Origin: Clostridia bacterium | GTDB lineage: Bacteria > Bacillota > Clostridia > Lachnospirales > Anaerotignaceae | Assembly (NCBI GenBank): GCA_900757025.1 | Contig: CAAEMG010000069.1 | Location: 1 to 64,000 of the forward strand | DNA: 64,000 nucleotides | Direction: 5' to 3' | In this document: in pieces, positions 1-9,900 of the stretch | Layout: the number at the start of each line of letters is the position of its first letter | How positions within the stretch are numbered: the first letter of the stretch is position 1 | Made by a program: the position numbers and the translations under genes | The notes under the pieces: generated by a model | What the model saw: only the letters and a program-made list of their open reading frames with translations | Told to the model about the DNA's origin: nothing | Databases searched by the model: none

Positions 1-1986
1 TGCAAAACTTTCGTCAAATTCTCCCGTCAGCGAACAGTTTACTGCTTTTACTGCCGTTTCTGCGTCAAAATCCGCCTCCATAAGGCTGTTAAATTTTTCT
101 ATTGTTTTTCTGCTTTGCCTTGCAGCTTTTTCTCCCGTACCCATGCCGTCGCTTATGGCAGCCGTAAAATTATAACTTCCGTATTTTTTAGCCTCAAAAC
201 TGTCGCCTGAAACCTCTCCTCCTCCGCATACAGCCATGCAGTGTACAAAACTGCACCCGAAAACCGGCTCTTCTTCAAATGTACTTATACAATTTTTTCC
301 GGAACAATTTTTGCTCTTTAAAACCATTGTTCTTCCGAGAACAGAAGATATTTCCTGCTTAAAAAGACATGAACATCTTTCTTTTCCTCCGCAGTCGTTG
401 CTTTCTATCATAACATATACATCTTCGTTTTTTCCTGTTCTTACGGAAACATTTTCAATAAAAATGCCATCTTTTTCAAGTCTTCGGCAAATTTCTTTTT
501 CGGCACTTTCATCAAATACAGGTCTGAAATTTGTATTTTCCGCTGTTTCTTTTACAATTTTTGAAAGAGATAAAAGCTGACGGCATATTATATTTCTGCT
601 TTCGTCTATTCTGTTTTTCCATATTTGGGCAGTCTGAAACTCACGGCAGCAGCTGTTTATAGCTTCGGCAAGGCTTTTCAGCTTTACACAGCTTTTTCCG
701 AAAGCAGACGGAATTTTTTTTATATCAACTTTTCCGTTTTCTTCAAAATCACTTATCATTGAATACACAGCCGCATATGTTTCGGCATTTTTTGCCTTCC
801 AGCAGTATATTCCAAGTCCACATCCGCTACACACTCTTTCTGCCGCCGTATCTGCTATTTTTGCCGTTCCCGATGAAAAAAGCATATTTTCTTCATATTT
901 ATTTCCGCCGAAAATATCCGAAAGAGCCTTAAATGATTTTGCCAAATTCGAAAGCTTTTTTTCCGTATATTCTCTTATTCGTATAAAATATTTGTTTTCG
1001 TCAAACTCTTTTTTCCCCGAAGAATATGTAGAAATCCCGTCAAAAAATCTTTGAGGCACCGCAAGAAACAACAACGCCCCCAAAACCGACATAACAGCCC
1101 CTGCCCTATCCTGTTCCATGCCCATATAAAATGCCGGAACAACGGAAGAAACGGCAAAAGACAAAAGTGCCGCCGTTTTATTGTTTCTGCCGAAAAATCC
1201 GCACATTATTCCGCCAAAAGACATTACGCACAAAAAAGTGTAGTCGCATACTCCGCACATTATAAGCACAAAGCCAAGTATGCACCCTGCCGAGCCTCCT
1301 GCCGCTGCTCCGAAAACATATGAAACGGAAAGCATAAAAAATACCGATAAAAACATTTTTAAATATACGCCAAAAATTTCACTTCCGCTTAAAGACGCTA
1401 TTATAAAAATAAACGGTACAAAAATGCTTAATGCTTCATCTTCGGTAAGCACTCGGCGTGAAATTTTACTTTCCGCCGTTTTAATTCCTCTTCCCAAAAA
1501 TACACAAAGTGCACCTACAGCCATGCTTTCAACTACGGCACGCACAGCCAAAAATATGCTCATTTCGTTTAAAGCCGAAACCGTAAGCCCACCCAAAAGA
1601 AGGCTCACCGATGAAATAACAGCCTTTTTTCTTTCCGTAAATTTATGCTTTTTTCCCTCCTGCCAAAAAACAAACACCGCCATAATAGCAAGAGAAACAG
1701 CGTATCCGTAAAATCCGAAAAAACGGCTTCCCGTAACATATCCAATAAAACAGCCGAAAGCAGACATATAAAATATGCCTTCCATACCCATACATGCTCC
1801 GCAAAAGGCTATTCCCACAGGATTGAGTGCATTAAAAAAATTTATGCGCCCCATTAAATATGAAGCTGCAAAAATAAAAATAACTTCCAAAATTTTTTCT
1901 CTTTTTTTAAACGTAAAAAGCTGTTTTCTTTTTTCCCTGTTTTTTGGCATAACCACTTTTCCGTAAAAATTATCAGCCTTTGCCAT
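1..1986 (-). CDS. spoIIE: Stage II sporulation protein E (SpoIIE), C-terminus cut by window edge
   Basis: Membrane-anchored PP2C-type phosphatase that dephosphorylates SpoIIAA to release sigma F in the forespore and also acts at the polar septum. The frame is open from an ATG at 1986 to the window edge (662 codons seen; the family is about 800). Residues 1-300 are rich in hydrophobic helices, as in the SpoIIE membrane domain. A central region is followed by the start of the phosphatase domain, with VSGDSF and the metal-binding ISDGMGTGEKA near residues 585-612. The last ~140 residues lie outside the window. The start is supported by a GGAGGG ribosome site just upstream. It is divergent from the regulator at 2275. 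A TTGTCAAA element (2146-2153, minus sense) resembles a Spo0A box with one mismatch and is only a weak candidate. Identity is firm. Confidence 0.95.
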   Translation of the reverse strand, partial: MAKADNFYGKVVMPKNREKRKQLFTFKKREKILEVIFIFAASYLMGRINFFNALNPVGIAFCGACMGMEGIFYMSAFGCFIGYVTGSRFFGFYGYAVSLAIMAVFVFWQEGKKHKFTERKKAVISSVSLLLGGLTVSALNEMSIFLAVRAVVESMAVGALCVFLGRGIKTAESKISRRVLTEDEALSIFVPFIFIIASLSGSEIFGVYLKMFLSVFFMLSVSYVFGAAAGGSAGCILGFVLIMCGVCDYTFLCVMSFGGIMCGFFGRNNKTAALLSFAVSSVVPAFYMGMEQDRAGAVMSVLGALLFLAVPQRFFDGISTYSSGKKEFDENKYFIRIREYTEKKLSNLAKSFKALSDIFGGNKYEENMLFSSGTAKIADTAAERVCSGCGLGIYCWKAKNAETYAAVYSMISDFEENGKVDIKKIPSAFGKSCVKLKSLAEAINSCCREFQTAQIWKNRIDESRNIICRQLLSLSKIVKETAENTNFRPVFDESAEKEICRRLEKDGIFIENVSVRTGKNEDVYVMIESNDCGGKERCSCLFKQEISSVLGRTMVLKSKNCSGKNCISTFEEEPVFGCSFVHCMAVCGGGEVSGDSFEAKKYGSYNFTAAISDGMGTGEKAARQSRKTIEKFNSLMEADFDAETAVKAVNCSLTGEFDESFA

Positions 1987-2181
1987 ATAAATCCCTCCAT
2001 GGCAAAAATTATATTTCATTAAATAAAAATATTATGCCGAAACAAGTCATGTATGATAAAAACTTTTTTATTTTTTATCCAAAAAAGTGAAAATTTTCTT
2101 ACAAAAAACAGTATTTTTTCACTTTGCCAATTTTTTTATTTAAAATTTGACAAGAAATTGCAAATTATAAGTAAAAATATA

Positions 2182-2209
2182 TTGATAAAAATCAAAAATA
2201 GTATATACT
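2182..2209 (+). promoter_or_regulatory. Sigma-A-type promoter of the YheO-like regulator
   Basis: TTGATA (2182-2187), a 16-bp spacer and TATACT (2204-2209), 65 bp before the ATG at 2275. An AAGGAGG ribosome site sits at 2261-2267. Confidence 0.7.
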
Positions 2210-2274
2210 GAATTTATGAGATAGATGAAATAATTTAATCTGGCAGTACATATTTTTACTAAGGAGGAAGTTAC

Positions 2275-2946
2275 ATGAAGCAAAAACCTGTTTCCCTTTC
2301 AAAAGGCGACTATCAAATCATCGAATCTTACAAAATACTTGCCGAAGGCCTTGCCGAATATCTCGGCGACGGATATGAAATCGTTGTTCAGTCATTGGGT
2401 AACCTTGAACACTCCGTTGTAAAAATTTTAAACGGCAACCACACAGGCAGAAAAGAAGGTTCTCCAATAACGGACCTTGGTCTTACAATGGTTAAAAATA
2501 TGTCTGAGCACGGCTCACCAAAACACATGACATATTTTAACAAAACCGCAAAATGTGAGCCTCTTAAATCCTGCTCTATAGCCATAACAGGCGAAAAAGG
2601 CAATGTTATAGGTCTTTTGTGCATAAACTTTTATGTAAACACGCCTCTTTCAGATATAATAACACGTCTTGTGCCTACAGCCGCCGAATCATCAAACACA
2701 TCTTCATTTGCCGAAAGCTTTGTTGAAGATGTTGATGAGCTTTTAAGAGTATCTCTTAAAGAAGCAAGCGACCTTGTGTATAACGACAGAAGTATTGCCA
2801 CATCAAATAAAAACAAAGAAATTATTGCTATCCTTAACGATAAAGGAATTTTCAACTTCAAAGATTCTGTTGTTAAAATAGCCGATATGATGGGTATTTC
2901 AAAAAACACAGTTTATATGCACATAAGAAACATTGCAAAAAAATAA
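2275..2946 (+). CDS. YheO/DauR-type PAS-HTH transcriptional regulator
   Basis: Predicted cytoplasmic DNA-binding regulator of 223 residues. The N-terminal ~120 residues match the YheO-type PAS-like domain: IIESYKILAEGLAEYLGDGY, followed by the conserved run around SPITDLGL near residue 62. The last ~30 residues form a helix-turn-helix with the recognition-helix pattern MGISKNTVYMHI. Family members such as DauR sense small molecules, but the ligand here cannot be read. It has its own promoter and terminator, so it is probably monocistronic, and it is divergent from spoIIE. The next genes (an unknown protein and CstA) are possible targets, but only by proximity. Confidence 0.8.
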   Translation: MKQKPVSLSKGDYQIIESYKILAEGLAEYLGDGYEIVVQSLGNLEHSVVKILNGNHTGRKEGSPITDLGLTMVKNMSEHGSPKHMTYFNKTAKCEPLKSCSIAITGEKGNVIGLLCINFYVNTPLSDIITRLVPTAAESSNTSSFAESFVEDVDELLRVSLKEASDLVYNDRSIATSNKNKEIIAILNDKGIFNFKDSVVKIADMMGISKNTVYMHIRNIAKK

Positions 2947-2975
2947 CCTTTTTCTGCAAAAAATATTATTTTTCT

Positions 2976-3006
2976 AAACTGCGGTTTAAATTCCGCAGTT
3001 TTTTAT
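2976..3006 (+). terminator. Rho-independent terminator of the YheO-like gene
   Basis: AAACTGCGG (2976-2984), an 8-nt loop, CCGCAGTTT (2993-3001) and then a T run. Confidence 0.85.
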
Positions 3007-3048
3007 TTGTAATTTTGCATAAAAATATATTATTTTTAACAGCTGTAA

Positions 3049-3077
3049 TTGACTTAAATATATAAGAATGTTAAAAT
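3049..3077 (+). promoter_or_regulatory. Sigma-A-type promoter of the unknown protein-cstA operon
   Basis: TTGACT (3049-3054), a 17-bp spacer and TAAAAT (3072-3077), 38 bp before the start codon at 3115. The ribosome site is GGGGGAAG at 3097-3104. Confidence 0.75.
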
Positions 3078-3114
3078 TTGATAGTAAATTTATTGTGGGG
3101 GAAGCTATAATTAT

Positions 3115-3639
3115 ATGTATAAATGCGATGAATATTTAAACACTGTGCTTAAATACTTCGGCCACAGTTTTGATATAAAAAAAGATGTGCATTTTGAAAA
3201 ATTTACAGCCGATGCTTTTGCCTGTTTTAAATGTCGAAACGAGAAATATATTTTTTCCCAAAAAGCAACTTTATGGGGTTACGAAATAAACGAATACAAC
3301 TTCTTTTTCTGCCGAAATTTCAATTCAAAAGAAGAATTTGTTTCCCTTAGAAACAGCGTTTTGGAAGAAGGACTTTCTCTTGTAAAACCAAACAGTGAAC
3401 ACATGAGCAGCGACATAAATATGATTATAATATCCGAAAACATAAATGAAGATATAAAAAAAGAAATAAAAAAATATAAATATACAAAAACTTACAGATT
3501 TAATTTTTACGGACGTGCCTATTTTCAAACGTCGGGAATAAACCTGACGGATAAAAATATATTTTGCACCTACAGAAACAAAGAAATAAAACCTTTTTTT
3601 GAAAAGGCTTTCGGTGCATTGGGGGAGACTGAAAAATGA
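3115..3639 (+). CDS. Conserved-looking protein of unknown function, translationally coupled to cstA
   Basis: I do not recognise this 174-residue protein. It has no signal peptide and no membrane helix. The composition is soluble, rich in Lys, Phe, Tyr and Asn. Four cysteines lie in the N-terminal third: Cys4, then Cys37 and Cys40 in the pattern CFKC, and Cys63. The CFKC pair with the pattern FFFC further on could bind metal, but no known motif is clear. Its promoter and ribosome site are good. Its stop codon overlaps the cstA start (ATGA), which argues for coupled translation and a role linked to CstA, for example as an accessory or regulatory protein. That link is inference from position only. 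Confidence 0.75.
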   Translation: MYKCDEYLNTVLKYFGHSFDIKKDVHFEKFTADAFACFKCRNEKYIFSQKATLWGYEINEYNFFFCRNFNSKEEFVSLRNSVLEEGLSLVKPNSEHMSSDINMIIISENINEDIKKEIKKYKYTKTYRFNFYGRAYFQTSGINLTDKNIFCTYRNKEIKPFFEKAFGALGETEK

Positions 3640-5318
3640 ATTGTCTTATTATTTTGCTTATATCTGCGGCAGCACTTATTTTGGGATATATTTTTTATGG
3701 GGCATATATTGCCAAACAGCTCGGCATAGACCCAAGGAAAAAAACACCGGCACATACTCTTGAAGACGGACAGGATTACATTCCTTCTCTTTCCCCTGTT
3801 CTTATGGGGCATCATTTTGCCTCCATTGCCGGCGCAGGCCCTATAAACGGCCCAATTCAGGCGGCTGTTTTCGGCTGGGTTCCCGTTCTGCTTTGGATAC
3901 TTATAGGCGGAATATTTTTCGGTGCAGTGCATGATTTTACTTCGCTTTTTGCTTCCATGCGCCATAAAGGACGTTCCATAGGCTACATAATAGAAAAAAA
4001 CGTGGGCATAAGTGCAAAGCTTTTGTTTCTTATATTTGCCTATTTAACCCTTATACTTATAATAGGTTCTTTTACAAGCATAGTTGTGGATACATTTACA
4101 GGTCTTTCGGAATTTGGGGCAAAATCACCGGCAAATGCTGCGGCTGGAACAATATCTCTTTGGTTTATACTTGCCTCCATACTTTTCGGCGAAATAGTTT
4201 ACAGAAGAAATCTTCCTCTTTCCGCCTCAAACGCAATAGGCATAGCCGCAATAATTTTGTGTATAGCAGTAGGAATTAAATATCCTCTTTTTCTTAAAGA
4301 AGACTCATGGCAGCTTATAGTGCTTGTATACATATTCGTTGCTTCCGTATCTCCCGTATGGCTTCTTCTTCAGCCAAGGGACTATCTCAATTCATTCTTG
4401 CTTTATGCAATGATTATAGCCTCTGTTTTGGGCATAATAGTAAGCCATCCTTCCATAGGCATACCGGCATTTGCAGGCTTTAAAGGAATGAACGGAAACG
4501 GAATGCTCTTTCCTATGCTTTTCAGCACAGTTGCCTGCGGTGCTCTTTCCGGTTTCCACAGCCTTGTAGGTTCCGGAACAACATCAAAGCAGATAAATAA
4601 AGAAACCGACGCAAAAGCAATAGGCTATGGCGGAATGCTTATAGAATCCATGCTTGCCGTTACGGCTCTTATTGCGGCAGGTGTATTTTACGGAAAAACA
4701 GGAAATCTTGACGGAACGCCTATGCAGATTTTTTCTGCCTCTATAGCATCTATGATTAATGTTTTCGGCTTTAAAGATGCCTATGCTATTTCCTATTCTC
4801 TTATTATACTTTCCGTTTCTGCCTTCTGCCTTACATCCCTCGATACGGCAACAAGGCTTGCAAGGTATATGTTTCAGGAAATATTTGTAACAGGCGTAAA
4901 AGACATGGAATCTCTTACGGGAATAAGAAAAATATGTGCAAATTCATATTTTGCAACACTTATAACAGTTGTTCTGGGCGGTCTTTTATCCCTCGGCGGC
5001 TACGGAAAAATATGGCCTCTTTTCGGCTCGGCAAACCAGCTTCTTGCTTCCCTTTCAATGCTTGCCGTTTCCGCATGGCTTGCAAAAGAAGGCAAAAACA
5101 ACAAATATCTTCTTATACCTATGGCAATAACGCTTGCTATTACTCTCTGCTCTCTTTTTGTAACGCTTGAGAAAAACTTGGTTTCTATATTATCGGGAGC
5201 AGGTTCTCTTTCAACTGAAGGAACACAGTGCATTATAATAATTATGCTTTTGGTGCTTGCAATACATCTTACATTAAAAGGTATGAAAGATATTAAAAAT
5301 ACAAAAAAACAGGCATAA
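3636..5318 (+). CDS. cstA: CstA-family carbon starvation / pyruvate or peptide transporter
   Basis: Polytopic inner-membrane transporter of 560 residues with more than a dozen hydrophobic segments. Characteristic CstA features are GHHFASIAGAGPINGPIQAA near residue 58, VLLWILIGGIFFGAVHDF near residue 90, and FHSLVGSGTTSKQI near residue 307. Family members (CstA, BtsT/YjiY) are linked to uptake of pyruvate or peptides under starvation, with proton symport shown for BtsT. The substrate here is not determinable. The start overlaps the upstream 174-residue gene by 4 bp, and a strong terminator follows directly. The length fits the shorter Firmicutes form rather than the ~700-residue enterobacterial one. 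Confidence 0.93.
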   Translation: MNCLIILLISAAALILGYIFYGAYIAKQLGIDPRKKTPAHTLEDGQDYIPSLSPVLMGHHFASIAGAGPINGPIQAAVFGWVPVLLWILIGGIFFGAVHDFTSLFASMRHKGRSIGYIIEKNVGISAKLLFLIFAYLTLILIIGSFTSIVVDTFTGLSEFGAKSPANAAAGTISLWFILASILFGEIVYRRNLPLSASNAIGIAAIILCIAVGIKYPLFLKEDSWQLIVLVYIFVASVSPVWLLLQPRDYLNSFLLYAMIIASVLGIIVSHPSIGIPAFAGFKGMNGNGMLFPMLFSTVACGALSGFHSLVGSGTTSKQINKETDAKAIGYGGMLIESMLAVTALIAAGVFYGKTGNLDGTPMQIFSASIASMINVFGFKDAYAISYSLIILSVSAFCLTSLDTATRLARYMFQEIFVTGVKDMESLTGIRKICANSYFATLITVVLGGLLSLGGYGKIWPLFGSANQLLASLSMLAVSAWLAKEGKNNKYLLIPMAITLAITLCSLFVTLEKNLVSILSGAGSLSTEGTQCIIIIMLLVLAIHLTLKGMKDIKNTKKQA

Positions 5319-5321
5319 TTT

Positions 5322-5346
5322 AAAGGCTCCCTCAAAGGAGCCTTTT
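5322..5346 (+). terminator. Rho-independent terminator of cstA
   Basis: AAAGGCTCC (5322-5330), a CTCAA loop region, GGAGCCTTTT (5337-5346). Confidence 0.9.
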
Positions 5347-5420
5347 ATAATGTCAAAAAAATGTACTGCTAAAATTCTATTTTTGTGATTTCTTTTAAAT
5401 AATTGTATTTTGGCTTTACA

Positions 5421-5522
5421 AGATTCTTCTACTTCGGTTTACCCTTCAAGCCTGCGTTCAGAGTGACACCAGCCACCATTTTGTCATGTTGAGCAAGCAC
5501 AGCAAGTCGAAACATCTCATCC
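5421..5522. repeat. Palindromic intergenic repeat, copy 1 (two diverged inverted half-units)
   Basis: The right half-unit (5480-5521) begins TTTTGTCATGTTGAGC and ends AAGTCGAAACATCTCAT. The left half-unit (about 5421-5473) in reverse complement begins TGTCACTCTGAACGCAGG and ends GAAGAATCTT, so it is a diverged copy pointing the other way. The same half-unit occurs twice, inverted, at 17165-17307. The unit is non-coding and lies between cstA and the bile salt hydrolase gene. The rest of 5347-5599 holds nothing I can name. Confidence 0.7.
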
Positions 5523-5599
5523 CTTTATTGATTACTGTTTATTTTAGGTATATAATTTTAAAAATCTTGGGTTTTCTTTGCAAAACATTTTATTTTCCA

Positions 5600-6571
5600 T
5601 TAATTCTGCCAATTTATTTTTCCCTGTAAAACAATAGGGTATCTTTTTAAACGGCTGTCGTTCAAATCCGTTTTGTGCATATCCACAGCCGTAATCTGCG
5701 AATTATTGTATGTTGTATAGTAATAAATTCCTTTATCGCCGTTACAGCAGGAAGTATATATTGTGTATTCAAAGCCGTTTTCAACTTCACAGCAGCCTTT
5801 TTGCTGTTCCACACTGCCCAATATATGGAAAAACTGGCTTACACTTTCTTCTTCTGTTTCCGGAATAACAGAATTAAGCTTTGTAAAAGCAACTCTTACA
5901 AATCTTGAAGATGAAGATAAATCGCCCGGAAGTCCCATTGCACCCATTCCACGGCTGTAACATTTTAAATCCAGCTTGTCCGAAAAAATATTTTTCGGCT
6001 GTTTGGGCGACAAATTCATATAGTTATTCAATAAAAATTCCTGTATGTTAAATGGCGGATTATTTGTTAAAACGCCTGCCTTATTTTCATATATGTGTAT
6101 TTCGTCTGCCATACATTCAACCGTAACTGTCCTGTTTTTGTCAGCTATAATATAATGAAGCTGTGCCGAAGGCATTTTTTCACTGAAAGGTATGTCAACA
6201 AGATTCATGTTTTCAATTTCTTTTACAGCCTCATCTGTACTTTGACATTTTCCAAGTATCCACGGTATAAATTCAAAAACGGCTATGTTGCTTTTTCCCT
6301 CTGTTACCGTCTGATAAACAGCATTGCCTTTAAAATTAAGCCCTGCCATGCCAAGGCCTTTTTCGTTTATTCCGTCATAGTATAAAGGATAGTCGTTAAG
6401 CACATGGGCCATGCCTATAATGGCATAATGGTTTTTAAGAGGCTCTTCTTTTCTGAAATTCAAAATATAATTTCTCGGAGTTATTGTTATTTCCTCTCCA
6501 TATGAAAATTCATAGTCAAGTGTTCTTCCGAAATAAAAATCCTTTGTGTTAAAAGATGCTGCCGTACACAT
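5600..6571 (-). CDS. Choloylglycine hydrolase family enzyme (conjugated bile acid hydrolase type)
   Basis: Ntn-hydrolase of 323 residues that cleaves amide bonds, in this family either glycine- or taurine-conjugated bile acids or penicillin V. All hallmark residues are present at bile salt hydrolase positions: nucleophile Cys2 directly after Met1, Arg16 and Asp19 (FGRTLDYE), Asn79 (AGLNF), Asn170 (GVLTNNP) and Arg223 (LPGDLSSSSRFVRVAF). As remembered, the overall pattern and length resemble the Clostridium perfringens bile salt hydrolase closely. There is no signal peptide, so it is cytoplasmic. The Met-Cys start is fixed by the need for an N-terminal Cys after Met removal and by an AGGAG site upstream. 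It stands alone, with no transporter beside it. Bile salt preference over penicillin V is likely but not proven. Confidence 0.9.
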   Translation of the reverse strand: MCTAASFNTKDFYFGRTLDYEFSYGEEITITPRNYILNFRKEEPLKNHYAIIGMAHVLNDYPLYYDGINEKGLGMAGLNFKGNAVYQTVTEGKSNIAVFEFIPWILGKCQSTDEAVKEIENMNLVDIPFSEKMPSAQLHYIIADKNRTVTVECMADEIHIYENKAGVLTNNPPFNIQEFLLNNYMNLSPKQPKNIFSDKLDLKCYSRGMGAMGLPGDLSSSSRFVRVAFTKLNSVIPETEEESVSQFFHILGSVEQQKGCCEVENGFEYTIYTSCCNGDKGIYYYTTYNNSQITAVDMHKTDLNDSRLKRYPIVLQGKINWQN

Positions 6572-6637
6572 ATTTTTTCATTCTCCTTTTTTTGATGTTG
6601 TATATTATTATATACGAAAAAAATTATTTTTTTCTGC

Positions 6638-6718
6638 AAATTGTGGTTTGTGGAACACTTTTCTTTGATGACACACTCTTTTGTTTTTTTAATAAAAGTA
6701 TCCGTCAAATCAAAATTT
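6638..6718. repeat. MITE-like element, copy A (degenerate ends)
   Basis: 81-bp copy with AAATTGTGGTTTG at the left and GTCAAATCAAAATTT at the right; the two ends are imperfect inverted repeats. It matches the outer parts of copy C (17118-17353) almost end to end, without the insertion found there. The flanking TA dinucleotides seen in other copies are lost. It lies in the 352-bp gap between the bile salt hydrolase gene and PFOR, upstream of the PFOR promoter. Confidence 0.65.
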
Positions 6719-6848
6719 TCCGTCAAAATAAAATTTCATATAATTTTTGACCATATTTTTTCACTGATAATTAGCCAAATTGATTAATCCCCAAAAATAT
6801 ATAACACAATACCTTCTCTTATTAACTTTGTTTTAGATATATTTTTCA

Positions 6849-6877
6849 TTGAAGAATGACAAAACTTATAATATAAT
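6849..6877 (+). promoter_or_regulatory. Sigma-A-type promoter of PFOR
   Basis: TTGAAG (6849-6854), a 17-bp spacer and TATAAT (6872-6877). A second TATAAT overlaps at 6867-6872. AAGGAG precedes the ATG at 6924. Confidence 0.75.
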
Positions 6878-6923
6878 AAGCATCATAGGGGATTAAAACT
6901 TAATTAAAAAGGAGAATGTTTAA

Positions 6924-9900
6924 ATGTCTAAAATTATGAAAACAATGGACGGAAACGAAGCAGCTGCTTACGCTTCATATGCGTTTACAGAAGTTGCAGG
7001 TATTTTCCCCATAACACCATCATCACCGATGGCAGAAAAAACAGACGACTGGTCTGCAAACGGAAAAAAGAATATATTCGGACAGACTGTAAAAGTTATT
7101 GAAATGCAGTCTGAAGCAGGTGCAGCCGGCACAGTTCACGGTTCTCTTGCATCAGGTGCTCTTACAACAACTTATACGGCAAGCCAGGGTCTTCTTCTTA
7201 TGATCCCTAATATGTATAAAATTGCCGGTGAGCTTCTTCCATGTGTATTCCATGTAAGCGCAAGAGCTCTTGCATCTCATGCACTTTCAATCTTTGGCGA
7301 CCAGAGCGACGTTATGGCTTGTCGTCAGACAGGTTTTGCTCTTCTTGCGTCAAACAGCGTACAGGAAGTTATGGATCTTGCGGCAGTTGCACATTTAAGC
7401 GCAATCAAAGGAAGAGTTCCTTTCCTTCATTTCTTCGATGGATTCCGTACATCACACGAAATTCAGAAAATCGAATGTCTTGACTATGATGAGCTTGCAA
7501 AGCTTGTTGATATGGACGCAGTAAACGCATTTAAGAGAAATGCTCTTAACCCTGAACATCCTGTTTTAAGAGGTACTGCTCAGAACCCTGATATTTTCTT
7601 CCAGGCAAGAGAAAGCAGCAACCGTTACTACAACAACATTGTAGGCGTTTGCGAAGACTATATGAAAGAAATAAGCCGCCTTACAGGCAGAGATTATAAA
7701 CTCTTCAATTACTATGGCGCACCAGATGCCGACAGAGTAATTGTTGCTATGGGTTCAGTTTGCGAAGCTGCCGAAGAAACAATCGACTACCTTACAGCTA
7801 AGGGTGAAAAAGTAGGCCTTGTTAAAGTTCATCTTTACAGACCATTCTCAGCTAAACACCTTATTGAAGCAATTCCTGCTACTTGCAAAAAGATTGCCGT
7901 TCTCGACAGAACAAAAGAACCAGGCGCTCTTGGCGAGCCTTTATATCAGGATGTATGTACAGCAATGTTTGAAGCTAAAGAAATGCCAATGATAGTTGGC
8001 GGCAGATACGGTCTTGGTTCAAAAGACGTAACACCTGCTCAGCTTATAGCTGTATATGAAAACCTTAATGCCGAAAAACCTATGAACCACTTCACAATAG
8101 GTATCAAAGACGATGTTACAAACCTTTCACTTAAAGTTGGCAAGGAAGTAAACGTAACAGCAGGCGACGGCACAATCAGCTGCAAATTCTGGGGTCTTGG
8201 CTCAGACGGTACAGTTGGTGCAAACAAAAACTCAATCAAAATTATCGGTGACCACACAGATATGTACGCTCAGGCATACTTCGCTTACGATTCAAAGAAA
8301 TCAGGCGGCGTAACACAGAGCAACCTTCGTTTCGGTAAAAAACCTATCCGTTCAACATATCAGGTTAAAACAGCCGATTTCGTAGCTTGTCATAAACAGG
8401 AATATGTAAATCTCTACGATATGCACTCAGAGCTTAATCCTGGCGGAACATTCCTTCTCAACACAGAATGGACACCGGAAGAGCTTAACGAAAAACTTCC
8501 TGCTGCAATGAAGAAATACTTCGCAGAAAACGACATTAAGCTTTATATTATAAACGGTACACAGATTGCAAAAGAAATCGGTCTTGGCAACAGAGTAAAC
8601 TCAGTTCTTCAGGCTGCGTTCTTCAAACTTTCAAACATCATTCCTATTGATGAAGCTGTTGAATACATGAAAGCCGCAATCAAAAAGAGCTACGGCAAAA
8701 AAGGCGATGCTATACTTAACATGAACTATGCTGCTGTTGAACAGGGCGTAGAAAAAGTTGTTAAAGTAGAAGTTCCTGCTGAATGGGCAAATGCTACAGA
8801 AGAAGCTAAACAGGACAAAGCAGGCACACCTGAATTTGTTAAGAAAATTGTTGAACCTATGAACGCACAGAAAGGCGATTCACTTCCTGTAAGTGCATTT
8901 GTTGGTATTGAAGACGGTACATTCCCTCAGGGAACAGCTGCTTACGAAAAGAGAGGCGTTGCTGTTGACCTTCCACAGTGGGATGTTTCAAAATGTATAC
9001 AGTGTAACCAGTGTGCATATGTATGCCCTCATGCAGCAATAAGACCATTCCTTCTTACAGAAGAAGAAGTTAAGAATGCTCCTGAAAGCTTTGTTACAAA
9101 ACAGGCTATTGGCAAAGGTCTTGAAAACTATAAATACAGAATGCAGGTTTCAGCTCTCGACTGTCTCGGATGCGGCAGCTGTGCGGTTGTTTGCCCTGCT
9201 AAGGAAAAAGCTATTGTTATGCAGCCGGCTCATACACAGGAAAATGAAGCTGCTAACTGGGACTATGCAATGACACTTTCTCCAAAGGAAAATGTTATGC
9301 CTAAAGAAAGTGTTAAGGGAAGCCAGTTTGTACAGCCTCTTCTTGAGTTCTCAGGCGCTTGTGCAGGTTGTGGCGAAACACCTTACGCAAAGGTTATAAC
9401 ACAGCTTTTCGGCGACAGAATGTACATTGCAAATGCTACAGGCTGTTCATCAATCTGGGGCGGCAGCGCACCTTCAACACCTTACACAACAAACCATAAG
9501 GGTCATGGTCCTGCTTGGGCAAACTCACTTTTCGAAGACAACGCAGAGTTTGGCTTTGGTATGGCTATGGGTGTTAAGAAAATGAGAGAAGACCTTAAAG
9601 CAAGACTTGAAGACCTCAAGGCTGTTCAGGGCTGCTCAGTTATGGCTGAAACAGTTGACGCTTGGATTAACACAATGAACGACGGCGAAGCTAACCAGGC
9701 TGCTACTGCTAAACTTATCGAAGTTCTTGAAAACTATAACAGCGACAACGCAGAAGCTAAAGAAATTATTGCTTATGTACTTGAAAACAAAGACCAGCTT
9801 GCTAAGAAGAGCCAGTGGATATTCGGCGGCGACGGCTGGGCATACGACATCGGTTACGGCGGTCTTGACCACGTACTTGCTTCAGGCGAAGATGTAAACG

